NCBI GenBank assembly: GCA_022846035.1
Contig: AP025580.1
Span: 2,418,001 to 2,482,000 of the forward strand
Length of the DNA: 64,000 bases
Direction of reading: 5' to 3'
Source of the DNA: Christensenellaceae bacterium
GTDB taxonomy: Bacteria > Bacillota > Clostridia > Christensenellales > Christensenellaceae
Positions 15,162 through 25,654 of this stretch are shown here, piece by piece. Every line of letters starts with the position of its first letter. Within the stretch, counting starts at the first letter, position 1. The notes beneath the pieces were generated by a model. That model was not told where the DNA came from and did no database searches. It saw only the letters and a program-made list of their open reading frames with translations. The position numbers were made by a program, and so were the translations under genes.

Positions 15162-16685
15162 ATGAAACATCAGTTAATAACGGCAGCGCAGGCTGCGGAC
15201 CTTATTTTTGACGGCGCGACCCTCGCTGCCAACGGATTTATGATGACGGCGACGGCGGACGAGATCTATCACGCGATCGAACAGCGTTTTTTAGACACGC
15301 ACAGTCCTAAAGACCTTTCCCTTTTAAGCGTCACCTCGGTGGGCGACGGGGCGGACCGCGGCCTTAACCGCCTCGCGCATAAAGGGCTTGTAAAAAAACT
15401 AATAGCAGGGCATCTGAACCTGATGCCGCGCCTCCAGCAAATGATTTTTTCAGAGGATATTGAAGCATATAATCTCCCGCAGGGCGTAATTGCGCAGCTT
15501 CTGCGCGACACGGCGGCAGGCCGCCCGGGCCTTGTAACGCAAATCGGCCTTGATACCTTTGTCGATCCACGTCACTTTGGCGGGCGTATCAATAATTGCT
15601 CCAAAGAGGAATTGAATGAGATTATTACCCTGGACGGCAAGGATTATATCCGTTATAAACCGTTTACCAAAATCGATTTCGCCATTCTGCGCGGTACGCG
15701 CGCGGATAACGACGGCAACATCAGTATGGAAAAGGAAGCGGCAAAGGTGGACGCCCTGCCGATGGCGCAGGCATGCCATGCGCTTGGCGGCAAGGTAATC
15801 GTACAGGTAGAAGAAATCGTACATGATATTGCCCCGCATGAAGTGGTCGTGCCCGGTATTCTTGTGGATTATATTGTAAAAACAAGCGATATGGCCTATC
15901 ACCAGCAAACGGCGGCGTGCGACTATAATCCGGCTTATTCCGGACAAAGCCGCGCGCCTAAAGGCGCGATGCCCGTTCTTGATAAGGGACCCCGCCGCAT
16001 AATTGCGCTGCGCGCCTTAAAAGAGCTGGAGCAGGGCGGCGTGGTCAATTTAGGCATCGGCATGCCCGAGGGAATCGCCGCGGTTGCGGAAGAAAAGGGA
16101 ATCCGTGATTTTACGCTTTCGGTCGAAGCGGGCGGCATTGGCGGCACGCCGCTATCCGGCGTGGAATTCGGCAGCAGCCTCAATCCGCAGGCCATTCTTT
16201 TCCAGCACCAGTTGTTTGACTTTTATCACGGCGGCGGACTTTCGCAGGCGTTTTTGGGCCTTGCGGAAGCAGATCCGCAGGGCAATATCAACGTCAGCAA
16301 GTTCGGCCCGCGAATCGCCGGCTGCGGCGGTTTTATCTGCATTACGCAATCTACGCCCAAGCTTTATTTCATCGGCACCTTTACCGCCAAAGGCCTCAAG
16401 GAAGAGGTTGTAGACGGCAAGCTTCGTATCCTGCAGGAGGGCAGCATCAAAAAGTTCAAAAAAGAGATCGAACAGCTCACTTTCTCTGCCAAGCGCGCAA
16501 AAGAGCTGGGGCAGAAAGTTACTTTCATCACCGAACGCTGCGTCTTTGAGCTGCGCGAGGATGGCCTTACCCTAACGGAGATCGCCCCCGGCATTGACCT
16601 TGAACGCGATATTCTCGCCAACATGGAATTTTGTCCGCATATCGCAGACAGCCTGAAAGAAATGGACGCGGATATATTCGCATAA
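15162..16685 (+). CDS. Family I acyl-CoA transferase, fused subunits (propionate CoA-transferase-like)
   Basis: 507 residues; alpha and beta halves are fused as in propionate/acetate CoA-transferase. Shared blocks: AYNLPQGVIAQLLRDTAAG, GLDTFVDPRHFGG, RGTRADNDGNISMEKEA, VNLGIGMPEGI, FDFYHGGG-like loop and ISVSKFG-like strand. The catalytic glutamate lies in LSVEAGGIGG, where most relatives read ESG or ENG. It moves CoA between short-chain acyl groups and acetate or similar acids. It stands alone, with its own promoter, and is paralogous to the gene at 31189-32772. Confidence 0.9.
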   Translation: MKHQLITAAQAADLIFDGATLAANGFMMTATADEIYHAIEQRFLDTHSPKDLSLLSVTSVGDGADRGLNRLAHKGLVKKLIAGHLNLMPRLQQMIFSEDIEAYNLPQGVIAQLLRDTAAGRPGLVTQIGLDTFVDPRHFGGRINNCSKEELNEIITLDGKDYIRYKPFTKIDFAILRGTRADNDGNISMEKEAAKVDALPMAQACHALGGKVIVQVEEIVHDIAPHEVVVPGILVDYIVKTSDMAYHQQTAACDYNPAYSGQSRAPKGAMPVLDKGPRRIIALRALKELEQGGVVNLGIGMPEGIAAVAEEKGIRDFTLSVEAGGIGGTPLSGVEFGSSLNPQAILFQHQLFDFYHGGGLSQAFLGLAEADPQGNINVSKFGPRIAGCGGFICITQSTPKLYFIGTFTAKGLKEEVVDGKLRILQEGSIKKFKKEIEQLTFSAKRAKELGQKVTFITERCVFELREDGLTLTEIAPGIDLERDILANMEFCPHIADSLKEMDADIFA

Positions 16686-16702
16686 ACCAATCCGCCTGCT
16701 TA

Positions 16703-18103
16703 TCACGCCCGTTCGGCGCATAGCTGCGGCTGCGGCGGGGCAAGGGCGCGCAAATGCTTCATTTCTTTCGCGGCCAGCGCCAGCGCGATGAGAAAAGCGG
16801 TGGCGTCCGCCACGGGGCCTGCCCACAGCACGCCTTCCACGCCCAGGAAATGCGGCAGCACAAGCATCGCCGGCACAAGCAGCAACAACTGGCGGGACAG
16901 CGTGATAAGCGCCGCCTTGACGGGCTTGCCGAGCGCCTGGAAGAATATTCCCGTTACCATCTGAAAACCGTTCAGCAGGCAAAGCATCAGGAAAATCCGG
17001 AAGCTTTTCTGCGCAAATTCATTATACAATCCCTCTTCCGAACCAAACAGGTTGATGATACCCTGCGGAAAAAACTGAAAGAGGATAAATCCAACCACCG
17101 CGACCAAAGTGGCGCAGGTGACGGCAATGCGGTAAGCCTGCCTTACGCGTTTGCCGTGTTTTGCGCCGTAATTGAAACCCACGATGGGCTGCGCGCCCAG
17201 TCCGAATCCAATCATAAACGACAACAGAATCTGATTTACTTTCATCACGATACCAAAGGCCGCAAGCGGAATATCCGGCCCATAGACGGATGTAAGGCCG
17301 TACTGTACCAGCATATTGTTGGCGACGAGAATCGAGATGGTAATCGCAATCTGTGTGATAAAGCTGGATATGCCATAGCCCATCACGGTTTTCGCGGTTT
17401 TCAGCGCCAGCTTCATATCCATGCGTTTGATTCTGATCGTCTTCATTTTCGGCAGATAAGTGATGCTGACCAAAAGGGTGAGTATCTGGCCTAAGATGGT
17501 TGCCCAGGCCGCGCCTTCCACTCCCCAGTGGAACACGAAAATAAAAATGGGATCGAGCACCGTATTGACTACCGCTCCCGCGATCATCGACAGCATTGCC
17601 ACCTTGGGACTGCCCTCCGCCCTGATGCATGAGTTAAGCCCCGTACCTATAACCACAAAGGGCAGTCCGAGTACGATAATACGTCCGTAATCAAGCGCAT
17701 AAGGCATGGAGTTTTCCGTCGCGCCGAACATACGCACAAGCGGTTCTAAACAGAAAAAGCCGATCAGCAGGAACGCCACGCCAAACAGGATCATCAAAGT
17801 TAGCGCGTTGCCCACTCCTTTTTGCGCTTGCTGTTTTTGATTTTGGCCCAGCTTCAAACTGAGATAGGCCGCCGCTCCGTCGCCCACCAGCAGCGCAAAG
17901 GCAAGCGCGATCACGGTGATCGGGAAAATAACGTTGGTTGCGGCGTTGCCCAGATAACCGACTCCCTGCCCGATAAAAATCTGGTCGACGATGTTGTAAA
18001 GTGAATTTACCAGCAGCGAAATCACGCTCGGCACCGTGTACTTCATAATCAGCCTGGGAATCGGCGCGCTGCCCAATAATTTTGTTTCCGATAATGCTTC
18101 CAT
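16703..18103 (-). CDS. MATE-family multidrug efflux transporter
   Basis: 466 residues with twelve membrane helices. The N-terminus LGSAPIPRLIMKYTVPSVISLLVNSLYNIVDQIFIGQGVG is characteristic of the clostridial/MepA-like MATE group, and the GFNYGAK motif lies in the middle. It would export cationic drugs in exchange for Na+ or H+. It is divergent from a MarR regulator, and its promoter is overlapped by palindromes (18125-18185), so drug-responsive repression is likely. Confidence 0.93.
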   Translation of the reverse strand: MEALSETKLLGSAPIPRLIMKYTVPSVISLLVNSLYNIVDQIFIGQGVGYLGNAATNVIFPITVIALAFALLVGDGAAAYLSLKLGQNQKQQAQKGVGNALTLMILFGVAFLLIGFFCLEPLVRMFGATENSMPYALDYGRIIVLGLPFVVIGTGLNSCIRAEGSPKVAMLSMIAGAVVNTVLDPIFIFVFHWGVEGAAWATILGQILTLLVSITYLPKMKTIRIKRMDMKLALKTAKTVMGYGISSFITQIAITISILVANNMLVQYGLTSVYGPDIPLAAFGIVMKVNQILLSFMIGFGLGAQPIVGFNYGAKHGKRVRQAYRIAVTCATLVAVVGFILFQFFPQGIINLFGSEEGLYNEFAQKSFRIFLMLCLLNGFQMVTGIFFQALGKPVKAALITLSRQLLLLVPAMLVLPHFLGVEGVLWAGPVADATAFLIALALAAKEMKHLRALAPPQPQLCAERA

Positions 18104-18124
18104 AAAATATCAAACTCCTAAACC

Positions 18125-18138
18125 GTTGCCTAGGCAAC
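18125..18138. promoter_or_regulatory. Palindrome GTTGCCTAGGCAAC, candidate MarR operator
   Basis: Perfect 14-bp palindrome in the MATE leader, about 22 bp before its start codon. GGCAAC and GTTGCC half-sites recur at 18158-18175. Repression of the MATE gene by the divergent MarR protein is inferred. Confidence 0.6.
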
Positions 18139-18167
18139 TTTATATGCAGAATAATAGGCAACCATTT

Positions 18168-18185
18168 TAGTTGCCACTGCAACTA
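18168..18185. promoter_or_regulatory. Palindrome TAGTTGC-cact-GCAACTA at the MATE promoter
   Basis: Inverted repeat directly downstream of the -10 of the MATE promoter, so it covers the transcription start. Shares the GTTGC core with the palindrome at 18125. A bound MarR dimer here would block RNA polymerase. Confidence 0.65.
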
Positions 18186-18213
18186 TTATATTAAGATTTT
18201 TGGAAAGAGTCAA
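18185..18213 (-). promoter_or_regulatory. Sigma-A promoter of the MATE gene
   Basis: Minus strand TTGACT (18208-18213), 17-bp spacer, perfect TATAAT (18185-18190). Strong promoter that would need repression. Confidence 0.88.
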
Positions 18214-18228
18214 GTGCATTTCGGATAT

Positions 18229-18257
18229 TTGACAAGAATATGGAACGCGCTTAAAAT
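18229..18257 (+). promoter_or_regulatory. Promoter of the marR-type gene
   Basis: TTGACA (18229-18234), 17-bp spacer, TAAAAT (18252-18257), 30 bp before the ATG. It has no palindrome of its own; the divergent operators are 45 bp or more away. Confidence 0.8.
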
Positions 18258-18286
18258 AAAAACATCCCGCAAGAGGAGAACAAAAA

Positions 18287-18697
18287 ATGAAAGAACTCGC
18301 AAAAAAGCTTTCGATCCTGTCCCGCCGGTCCGGCATACATCTGGACAGGCTGCTAAAGGACCTGGGGATCACCCGTGGCCAGCTTGTATACCTGATGTGT
18401 ATTTGCGACAACGAGGGTTTGTCGCAGGAACAGCTCTCGGAAGCGTTGTGGATCAATAAAGGCGCGGTCGCGCGCGCGGTCCGCAAATTTGAACAGGACG
18501 GATACATCACCCGCGTGCTTTCTCCATCAGACCGCCGCCAATACGGACTCTTCCCTACAGAAAAAACCAAACGGGCCTATGACGCTATCCGCGCGGTCGA
18601 GACGGAATGGGAAGAGCAGATGACGCGCAATCTCTCCGATCAGGAACGCGAATCGCTCGACCGCCTGCTTGAAAAGCTGCTCCATAATATTACGTGA
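18287..18697 (+). CDS. MarR-family transcriptional regulator
   Basis: 136 residues with the MarR winged helix: GITRGQLVYLMCICDNEGLSQEQLSEALWINKGAVARAVRKFEQDGYITR forms helix-turn-helix and start of the wing, then DRRQYGLFPTEKT as the wing, with flanking dimerisation helices. It probably represses the divergent MATE pump and releases DNA on binding a small aromatic or cationic ligand. RBS AGAGGAG lies 9 bases upstream of the ATG. Confidence 0.92.
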   Translation: MKELAKKLSILSRRSGIHLDRLLKDLGITRGQLVYLMCICDNEGLSQEQLSEALWINKGAVARAVRKFEQDGYITRVLSPSDRRQYGLFPTEKTKRAYDAIRAVETEWEEQMTRNLSDQERESLDRLLEKLLHNIT

Positions 18698-18732
18698 GCG
18701 CGCAACCTTTTGCGGCGCGCCCGCTTGCCGCT

Positions 18733-19101
18733 TTATTCCGGATTCTCCTCCGAATAGTCGCAGAAATTTCCTTCCGTTTTCCACAACCGTTCCAACTGGT
18801 AAAACTCCCTTTCTTCCTTATGGAAGATATGCACGAGTACATCGCCGTAATCGATGACGACCCAGCGCCCCTCCCGCACCCCCTCCGTGCGAAGCGGACT
18901 TACTTCTTCTTCCTCGCGCATTTTAAACTGCACTTCTTCCGCCAGCGTCTGTACATGCGAAACGTTAGGCGCGCTCGCAACCACAAAATAGTCCGAGATG
19001 ATCGTCATATCCGCCACGCGCAAAATAACGATGTCCTGTGCTTTTTTGCTGTCAAGTATCTCTGCGATCCTACGTGCTCTTTTTGAAATTTCCAAACTCA
19101 A
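18733..19101 (-). CDS. rsfS: Ribosome silencing factor RsfS (Iojap)
   Basis: 122 residues, normal length. It carries the RsfS core VILRVADMTIISDYFVVASAPNVSHVQTLAEEV and WVVIDYGDVLVHIFHKEEREFYQLERLW, which binds L14 and blocks subunit joining in starvation. It overlaps yqeK by 4 bp and ends the nth-obg-yhbY-nadD-yqeK-rsfS run. Confidence 0.97.
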   Translation of the reverse strand: MSLEISKRARRIAEILDSKKAQDIVILRVADMTIISDYFVVASAPNVSHVQTLAEEVQFKMREEEEVSPLRTEGVREGRWVVIDYGDVLVHIFHKEEREFYQLERLWKTEGNFCDYSEENPE

Positions 19102-19670
19102 ATCTCCTCTCCCGGAAATAAACTCCGGTAGTAATTGTAAGCCTGCACACTGTCTGTATCAATGAGGCTTTTATTCCTTATGATGTTATCTATGGACATT
19201 TTCAGTCCTAATAAAACCGCTTTATCAATATTTTCAAACGCCAAAACACGCAAGGCTTCCACCCCCGCAAAGTCGCGGCCCGGCTCCATATAGTCTGCGA
19301 TATACACGATCTTCTCCAGTATGCTCATACCCTCTTTGCCGGTGGTATGCCAGCGGATCGCATCCAAAACATCCTTGTCTGTCACATAGCCCTTTTCTTT
19401 CAAAAGCGCCGCCGCCGTATGTCCATGCAGCGTCTTTTCCGTCAGGTAGGGGATATGGTATTTTTCCGCCAGCGCCACGTTGTCCATTTGTTTGGTGTAA
19501 TCGTGCAGCAATCCCGCCAGCCCCGCTTTGTTCCTGCTTGCGCCATAACGCTCCGCGAGCGCGAGCGCTGTTTTCTCCACGCCCAGGCTGTGTTCAAACT
19601 TTTCGCCCTTTACCTTGTCCGCGAGCTCTTTGACGATTCCCTCTCGGTCAGCGATATAGTCCATTAGCAA
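19098..19670 (-). CDS. yqeK: HD-domain Ap4A hydrolase YqeK
   Basis: 190 residues. HSLGVEKTALALAERYG gives the first His, LLHDYTK the HD pair, HGHTAA, ALRWHTTG and YIADYMEPGRD the remaining metal ligands. YqeK hydrolyses diadenosine tetraphosphate symmetrically to ADP. Its order nadD-yqeK-rsfS is the standard Bacillota arrangement. It overlaps nadD by 23 bp. Confidence 0.95.
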   Translation of the reverse strand: MLMDYIADREGIVKELADKVKGEKFEHSLGVEKTALALAERYGASRNKAGLAGLLHDYTKQMDNVALAEKYHIPYLTEKTLHGHTAAALLKEKGYVTDKDVLDAIRWHTTGKEGMSILEKIVYIADYMEPGRDFAGVEALRVLAFENIDKAVLLGLKMSIDNIIRNKSLIDTDSVQAYNYYRSLFPGEEI

Positions 19671-20301
19671 TGATGTATTCCTCCACGTTTTTGGGCACCA
19701 GCCCCTCGATACTTTTTCCCTGCGCTCTGCGCTGCCTGATGTAAGACGAGCTCACAAAAAGTCCGGTATATTCCGAAAGAAAGACGCATGCCCCATATTC
19801 TTCCTGAAGCCGCGCGATCTCCGCCGAAAGCTTCAGCGTGTCGTACGCCCCCCGCCGTACACAAACAAACCGTGTCAACGAAAAAAGTTCCCTGCATTGA
19901 TACCATGACGCAAGTTCGAACACAGTATCCGCGCCGACAATGAAATAATAATCCGTGTGCGGATTTTTTTTGCGCAGTTCGCGCATGGTATCCACCGTAT
20001 AGGTATATCCCTTACGCCTGGTCTCAATGTCGAGCACGTCCAGCCCGTCGCAGCCATCTACGCATAGCTGCGTCATTTTAAGGCGCATCGGCGCGGGCGC
20101 AATATCTTCCGTTTTATGCGGCGGCGTGCCGCACGGCATTAAAAACACCTCGTCCAGCATAAATTCCCGCTTCACATGCCGCGCCATGTCCACATGGCCG
20201 GTATGCGGCGGATTGAACGTCCCGCCCAGTATCCCCACTTTTTTATGGGGAAAGCGCAGCCGCGTACGTTCCTGTGTTTCCATGCCCTTTAGATATTCCA
20301 T
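19648..20301 (-). CDS. nadD: Nicotinate-nucleotide adenylyltransferase
   Basis: 217 residues. Adenylates nicotinate mononucleotide with ATP in NAD synthesis. The nucleotidyltransferase motif GGTFNPPHTGH (about residues 26-36) and the SSSYIRQRRAQGK motif near the C-terminus are intact. An inner ATG seven codons in is possible but too near a ribosome-like AAAGGG to be preferred. Starts 2 bp after yhbY. Confidence 0.96.
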   Translation of the reverse strand: MEYLKGMETQERTRLRFPHKKVGILGGTFNPPHTGHVDMARHVKREFMLDEVFLMPCGTPPHKTEDIAPAPMRLKMTQLCVDGCDGLDVLDIETRRKGYTYTVDTMRELRKKNPHTDYYFIVGADTVFELASWYQCRELFSLTRFVCVRRGAYDTLKLSAEIARLQEEYGACVFLSEYTGLFVSSSYIRQRRAQGKSIEGLVPKNVEEYIIANGLYR

Positions 20302-20303
20302 CT

Positions 20304-22490
<2,187 letters not shown>

Positions 22491-22618
22491 GCTATTATTT
22501 TAACACAAAAAAATTTTTTTGGGAGGTAAAAACGGCGTTTTTGTTTTTCGTTCCTTTCTCTGGTACAATAAAAGCGTCAAATTCCCGCTATTCGAGAGTA
22601 ATTCCCGTCATTTTGGCT

Positions 22619-22633
22619 GTCACTTCCTGTGAC
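22619..22633. promoter_or_regulatory. Inverted repeat GTCAC-ttcct-GTGAC before the XRE regulator
   Basis: Lies about 50 bp before the start codon and 60 bp after a TGG-TACAAT that could be the -10 (22564-22569). It may be an autoregulatory operator; this is inference. The rest of the 190-bp gap shows two AATTCCCG copies and nothing else clear. Confidence 0.4.
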
Positions 22634-22681
22634 GCATTTGTAGAATACAGGTATCAGACACATGCAAAGGAGAAACGATTT

Positions 22682-23935
22682 ATGGACAAAAAAACGATCG
22701 GAAGCTTTATCAGCATTCTGCGCCGGGCAAACGGTATGACGCAGCAGGAGCTTGCAGACCGGCTGCATGTATCCAACAAGACCATAAGCCGCTGGGAGCG
22801 CGACGAATCCGCGCCCGAGCTTGCGCTCATCCCCGTGATCGCGGAGTTGTTCGGCGTTACCTCGGACGAACTGCTGCGCGGGCAGAGGGATACGTCAGCA
22901 GGCGGCGAATGTCCAAGATCGCAGCAGCAGGTTTCCTACCTGATCAAAAACAGTATGGCCAAATACCGCATGCGTTCCCTGCTGGCCGTTTTTCTTTCCG
23001 TAACCGCTCTGGTTGCGATGGTCATTTTCGGGTTTGGCCTGCGCGCCCCTGTGGTAGGCATCGGCCTTTCGCTGGTCCTCATTGCCGCCAGCCTTATTCT
23101 CCAGGCAGACTCCCTTTCAACCGTGCGGCTGGCCCTCGGCGATACGCAGTCCGGCATGTCCGGTGTGCGCTCCCACCTTTACCGCGCCTGGCAGGTATTT
23201 TTTGTGGTCTGTTACCTGAATATTTTCATTTTTTTCAGCATCCTGCCCTTTATCACCGGCTATACAAGCATTGATTCCATCATGCCGCGGAACAGTTGGC
23301 TTTCTCTGCTTCCACTGTTCCTGTTTTTCGCCTTGGTTACCTGCCTCGCCTTTTCCTTTTTTGCGCCAATCATTATCTCCCGCCAGGATGATTTCGGAAA
23401 CGCATATGCGCCTGCCGAAAAGCGGAATGCGCGGCTGCGGCTCTTTTGTATAGGGATTTGCGCGGCTGCCCTTGTTTTATGCAGCGCTATCCAGTCAGGT
23501 ATCCACGCCAACATCAGCGACGTCGCGCAGGGCAAGACCTTTACCTCGTTTGAGGACTTCAAAAAATATGTAGAAACTCCCATTTCCGTGGACAGCTATG
23601 GAAACAGAGTTGTGATTGAAGACCAGAAGACAGGCGAAATGCGCTATTACGAGGAATCAGACAAGGTTTTCTGGAGCGATACCTACCTATTAGACGCTTC
23701 CGAAAAAAAATATCCATTCACATGGCGGAATCGGGACGCCTGTGAATTCGACTATAACGGCAATCTTTCACAGATTATCGTTTATTCACGCGCCGACCAG
23801 ATCGCGTACAATCATTATGTGGAACTACGCATGGCGTTGTTCGTATTTTTAAATACCGCTCTTGTCGCTGCCACCGTTATTGTCTATCTGAAGAAGCGCG
23901 TGCGCATCGGCACGATTGTGGACGACGTTTCCTAG
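22682..23935 (+). CDS. XRE-family regulator with C-terminal membrane domain
   Basis: 417 residues. An N-terminal Cro/CI helix-turn-helix (about 5-65: MTQQELADRLHVSNKTISRWERDESAPEL region) is fused to four to six membrane helices (about 95-115, 120-140, 170-190, 215-240, 260-280) and a final helix near 395-415, with a soluble loop (about 290-390) between. It is a one-component, membrane-tethered regulator type frequent in Clostridia. Start chosen at the ATG with AAAGGAG; the frame is open further upstream without RBS. Target genes unknown. Confidence 0.88.
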   Translation: MDKKTIGSFISILRRANGMTQQELADRLHVSNKTISRWERDESAPELALIPVIAELFGVTSDELLRGQRDTSAGGECPRSQQQVSYLIKNSMAKYRMRSLLAVFLSVTALVAMVIFGFGLRAPVVGIGLSLVLIAASLILQADSLSTVRLALGDTQSGMSGVRSHLYRAWQVFFVVCYLNIFIFFSILPFITGYTSIDSIMPRNSWLSLLPLFLFFALVTCLAFSFFAPIIISRQDDFGNAYAPAEKRNARLRLFCIGICAAALVLCSAIQSGIHANISDVAQGKTFTSFEDFKKYVETPISVDSYGNRVVIEDQKTGEMRYYEESDKVFWSDTYLLDASEKKYPFTWRNRDACEFDYNGNLSQIIVYSRADQIAYNHYVELRMALFVFLNTALVAATVIVYLKKRVRIGTIVDDVS

Positions 23936-23948
23936 GTCCGGCGCGCAC

Positions 23949-23980
23949 CAAAAAACAGGAAGCGTTTTTACGCTTCCTGT
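23949..23980 (-). terminator. Terminator after the TM1266-type gene
   Basis: ACAGGAAGCG/CGCTTCCTGT stem with six T on the minus strand, 15 bp beyond the stop codon. The plus-strand T-run is weaker, but it may also stop the XRE gene transcript. Confidence 0.85.
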
Positions 23981-23994
23981 TCTCATTTTCCTGT

Positions 23995-24246
23995 TTAATA
24001 CGTTTTGTTGGTCATCATACTCTTGACGGTAACGCCCCTGAGCTTTCCCAGCCGTCCGGTGATCGCTCCCAATTGTTCGGTGCTTACCTCGACCACAAGG
24101 GAAATGACGTAAATATCCTTTTCCTGGTTGGGCACGCCCATGCGCGCGTGGATACAGCCGGAATACTCCGACAATATGCGGTTGACCTCGGTAACGCTTT
24201 CCCTGTTCTCTTCTATGATAATTGCAATAATACCTATGCGGTTCAT
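23995..24246 (-). CDS. TM1266-family iron-only hydrogenase system regulator (ACT-like)
   Basis: 83 residues with a ferredoxin-like ACT fold: RIGIIAIIIEENRESVTEVNRILSEY at the N-terminus, ARMGVPNQEKDIYVISLVVEV and LGKLRGVTVKSMM at the end. It matches the small TM1266 family that in many anaerobes sits with [FeFe]-hydrogenase maturation genes. None of hydE/F/G or a hydrogenase is in this window, so it is separated from its usual context. Ends in a terminator; 11 bp follow the S41 protease gene. Confidence 0.88.
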   Translation of the reverse strand: MNRIGIIAIIIEENRESVTEVNRILSEYSGCIHARMGVPNQEKDIYVISLVVEVSTEQLGAITGRLGKLRGVTVKSMMTNKTY

Positions 24247-24257
24247 ACTTTCACTCT

Positions 24258-25481
24258 CTAATTCTGCGCAATAACCATTTCCCTGACCGTTGCGATCGCC
24301 TGCTGCAACTGCGTATCCGTTTCAAAAGTAAGCGTCGTAAGGTCAGCCGGCGGTAAGACCGGTACATCCGGCGTAATGCCGCCGTCGTTGATCAGGTTGC
24401 CGTTGGGCGTATAATAGACCGCCGTCGTCAGCTTCACGCCGCCGCCCGAATAAGGCATATCGAGTATCGCCTGGATGACACCTTTGCCGTATGTCTGGGA
24501 ACCCACGACCTTGCCGCGTCCCCGGTCCTGCACCGCGCCCGCAAAAATTTCAGCCGCGCTCGCGCTGTTCCCGTCCACCAGAACGACCAATGGCAGGTCA
24601 AAATAGTCCGCGTCCGCCGTCATTTCGTCTTTCTGCTCGTTTTTATCCACCGAATATGCAAGCAAGCCCTCCGGAACAATCTGATCCAGCATGTCTGTCA
24701 CTGCCTTTACGCTGCCGTCCATATTGCCGCGTAAATCGATGATTACGCCGTCCGCGCCCTCATCCTTTAAAAACTGGATCGCCCTCTGAAATTCCTCGAC
24801 GCACTTTCCGTTGAATTCCGAAATAACGATTTGCGCAATGTTCCAGTCGTCCACGGAATCGAGCATTGTATAGGTCACATACTGCGTGTCAAACGTGGCC
24901 CGCGTGATCGGAATATCCTGCGACCCATCTCCGGATACGACCGTAAGCGTCAGGTTCGAGCCACTCGGTCCCTTTAAAAGATTGAACGCGCTCTCATAAT
25001 CGAGATTCGCCAAGGCCACGCCGTCCACCGCCACGATGACGTCGTTTTCCTTAAGCCCCGCCGACTCCGCCGGTCCGCCCGAATAGACGCGCTCGATCTT
25101 CAATTGTCCCGTACCTTTATACGGTCCCGCCGAGATACCGATGCCCGCCAAGTCCGTTTCGCTCTTGGCCTTGTATTCCTTATATTCGTCTTCCGTGTAA
25201 TAAACGGAATAAGGATCGCCCAGCGATTCGACCATTCCCTTGAGCGTACCGTTTAAAAGCTGCTGTTCATCCGACTGCTGATAGAAGTTTTCATTGATCA
25301 GCGTTTCTAAATCGCTGGTCTCCATGTATTTTTTGAGATCCCCATAGTTCCCCTTGCCGGATGCACGCAGCTCGTTCCCGCGCATTTGCGACGTCTGGAA
25401 AAAGTATACGAACAGTCCCGTGACAAAGCTGGCCGTCGCAGCAATCGCCGCACACATCACTATGATCTTTTTTTTATCCAA
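24258..25481 (-). CDS. S41-family C-terminal processing peptidase
   Basis: 407 residues. N-terminal membrane anchor (about 7-28), then a PDZ domain (about 110-190, with GIGISAG and GPAESAGLKENDVIVAVDGV) inside the peptidase fold. The nucleophile lies in VDGNSASAAEIFAGA, and the general-base Lys in GSQTYGKG. It belongs to the CtpA/CtpB type that trims secreted proteins; in sporeformers CtpB cleaves SpoIVFA. Its promoter is at 25601-25629. FtsEX genes, often linked, are absent here. Confidence 0.95.
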   Translation of the reverse strand: MDKKKIIVMCAAIAATASFVTGLFVYFFQTSQMRGNELRASGKGNYGDLKKYMETSDLETLINENFYQQSDEQQLLNGTLKGMVESLGDPYSVYYTEDEYKEYKAKSETDLAGIGISAGPYKGTGQLKIERVYSGGPAESAGLKENDVIVAVDGVALANLDYESAFNLLKGPSGSNLTLTVVSGDGSQDIPITRATFDTQYVTYTMLDSVDDWNIAQIVISEFNGKCVEEFQRAIQFLKDEGADGVIIDLRGNMDGSVKAVTDMLDQIVPEGLLAYSVDKNEQKDEMTADADYFDLPLVVLVDGNSASAAEIFAGAVQDRGRGKVVGSQTYGKGVIQAILDMPYSGGGVKLTTAVYYTPNGNLINDGGITPDVPVLPPADLTTLTFETDTQLQQAIATVREMVIAQN

Positions 25482-25600
25482 ATACCCGTTACCTCCGCTT
25501 CAAACAAGCCAAAGTTTTCCAATCAAACAACGCACTCTGGCGCCGCTTTCCAAACCAACCGTGCGTTTTAATGAAAATATTACAAAGTTGTAACAACTAG

Positions 25601-25629
25601 ATTATACCCATTCCTACGCAAAAAAGCAA
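25601..25629 (-). promoter_or_regulatory. Promoter of the S41 peptidase gene
   Basis: Minus strand TTGCTT (25624-25629), 17-bp spacer, TATAAT (25601-25606). A palindrome AGTTGTAACAACT (25586-25598) follows at the start of the 120-base leader and might be an operator. Confidence 0.65.
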
Positions 25630-25654
25630 GTTTTTGTTATTGCTGCGCGCCCGT

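Noticed and set aside
16754-17494. 246-codon plus-strand frame inside the MATE gene
   Set aside because: Antisense shadow of the transporter; low-complexity and no motif.
22541-22681. Longer start for the XRE regulator
   Set aside because: The extra 47 residues show no HTH relation and lack a ribosome site; AAAGGAG precedes the inner ATG.
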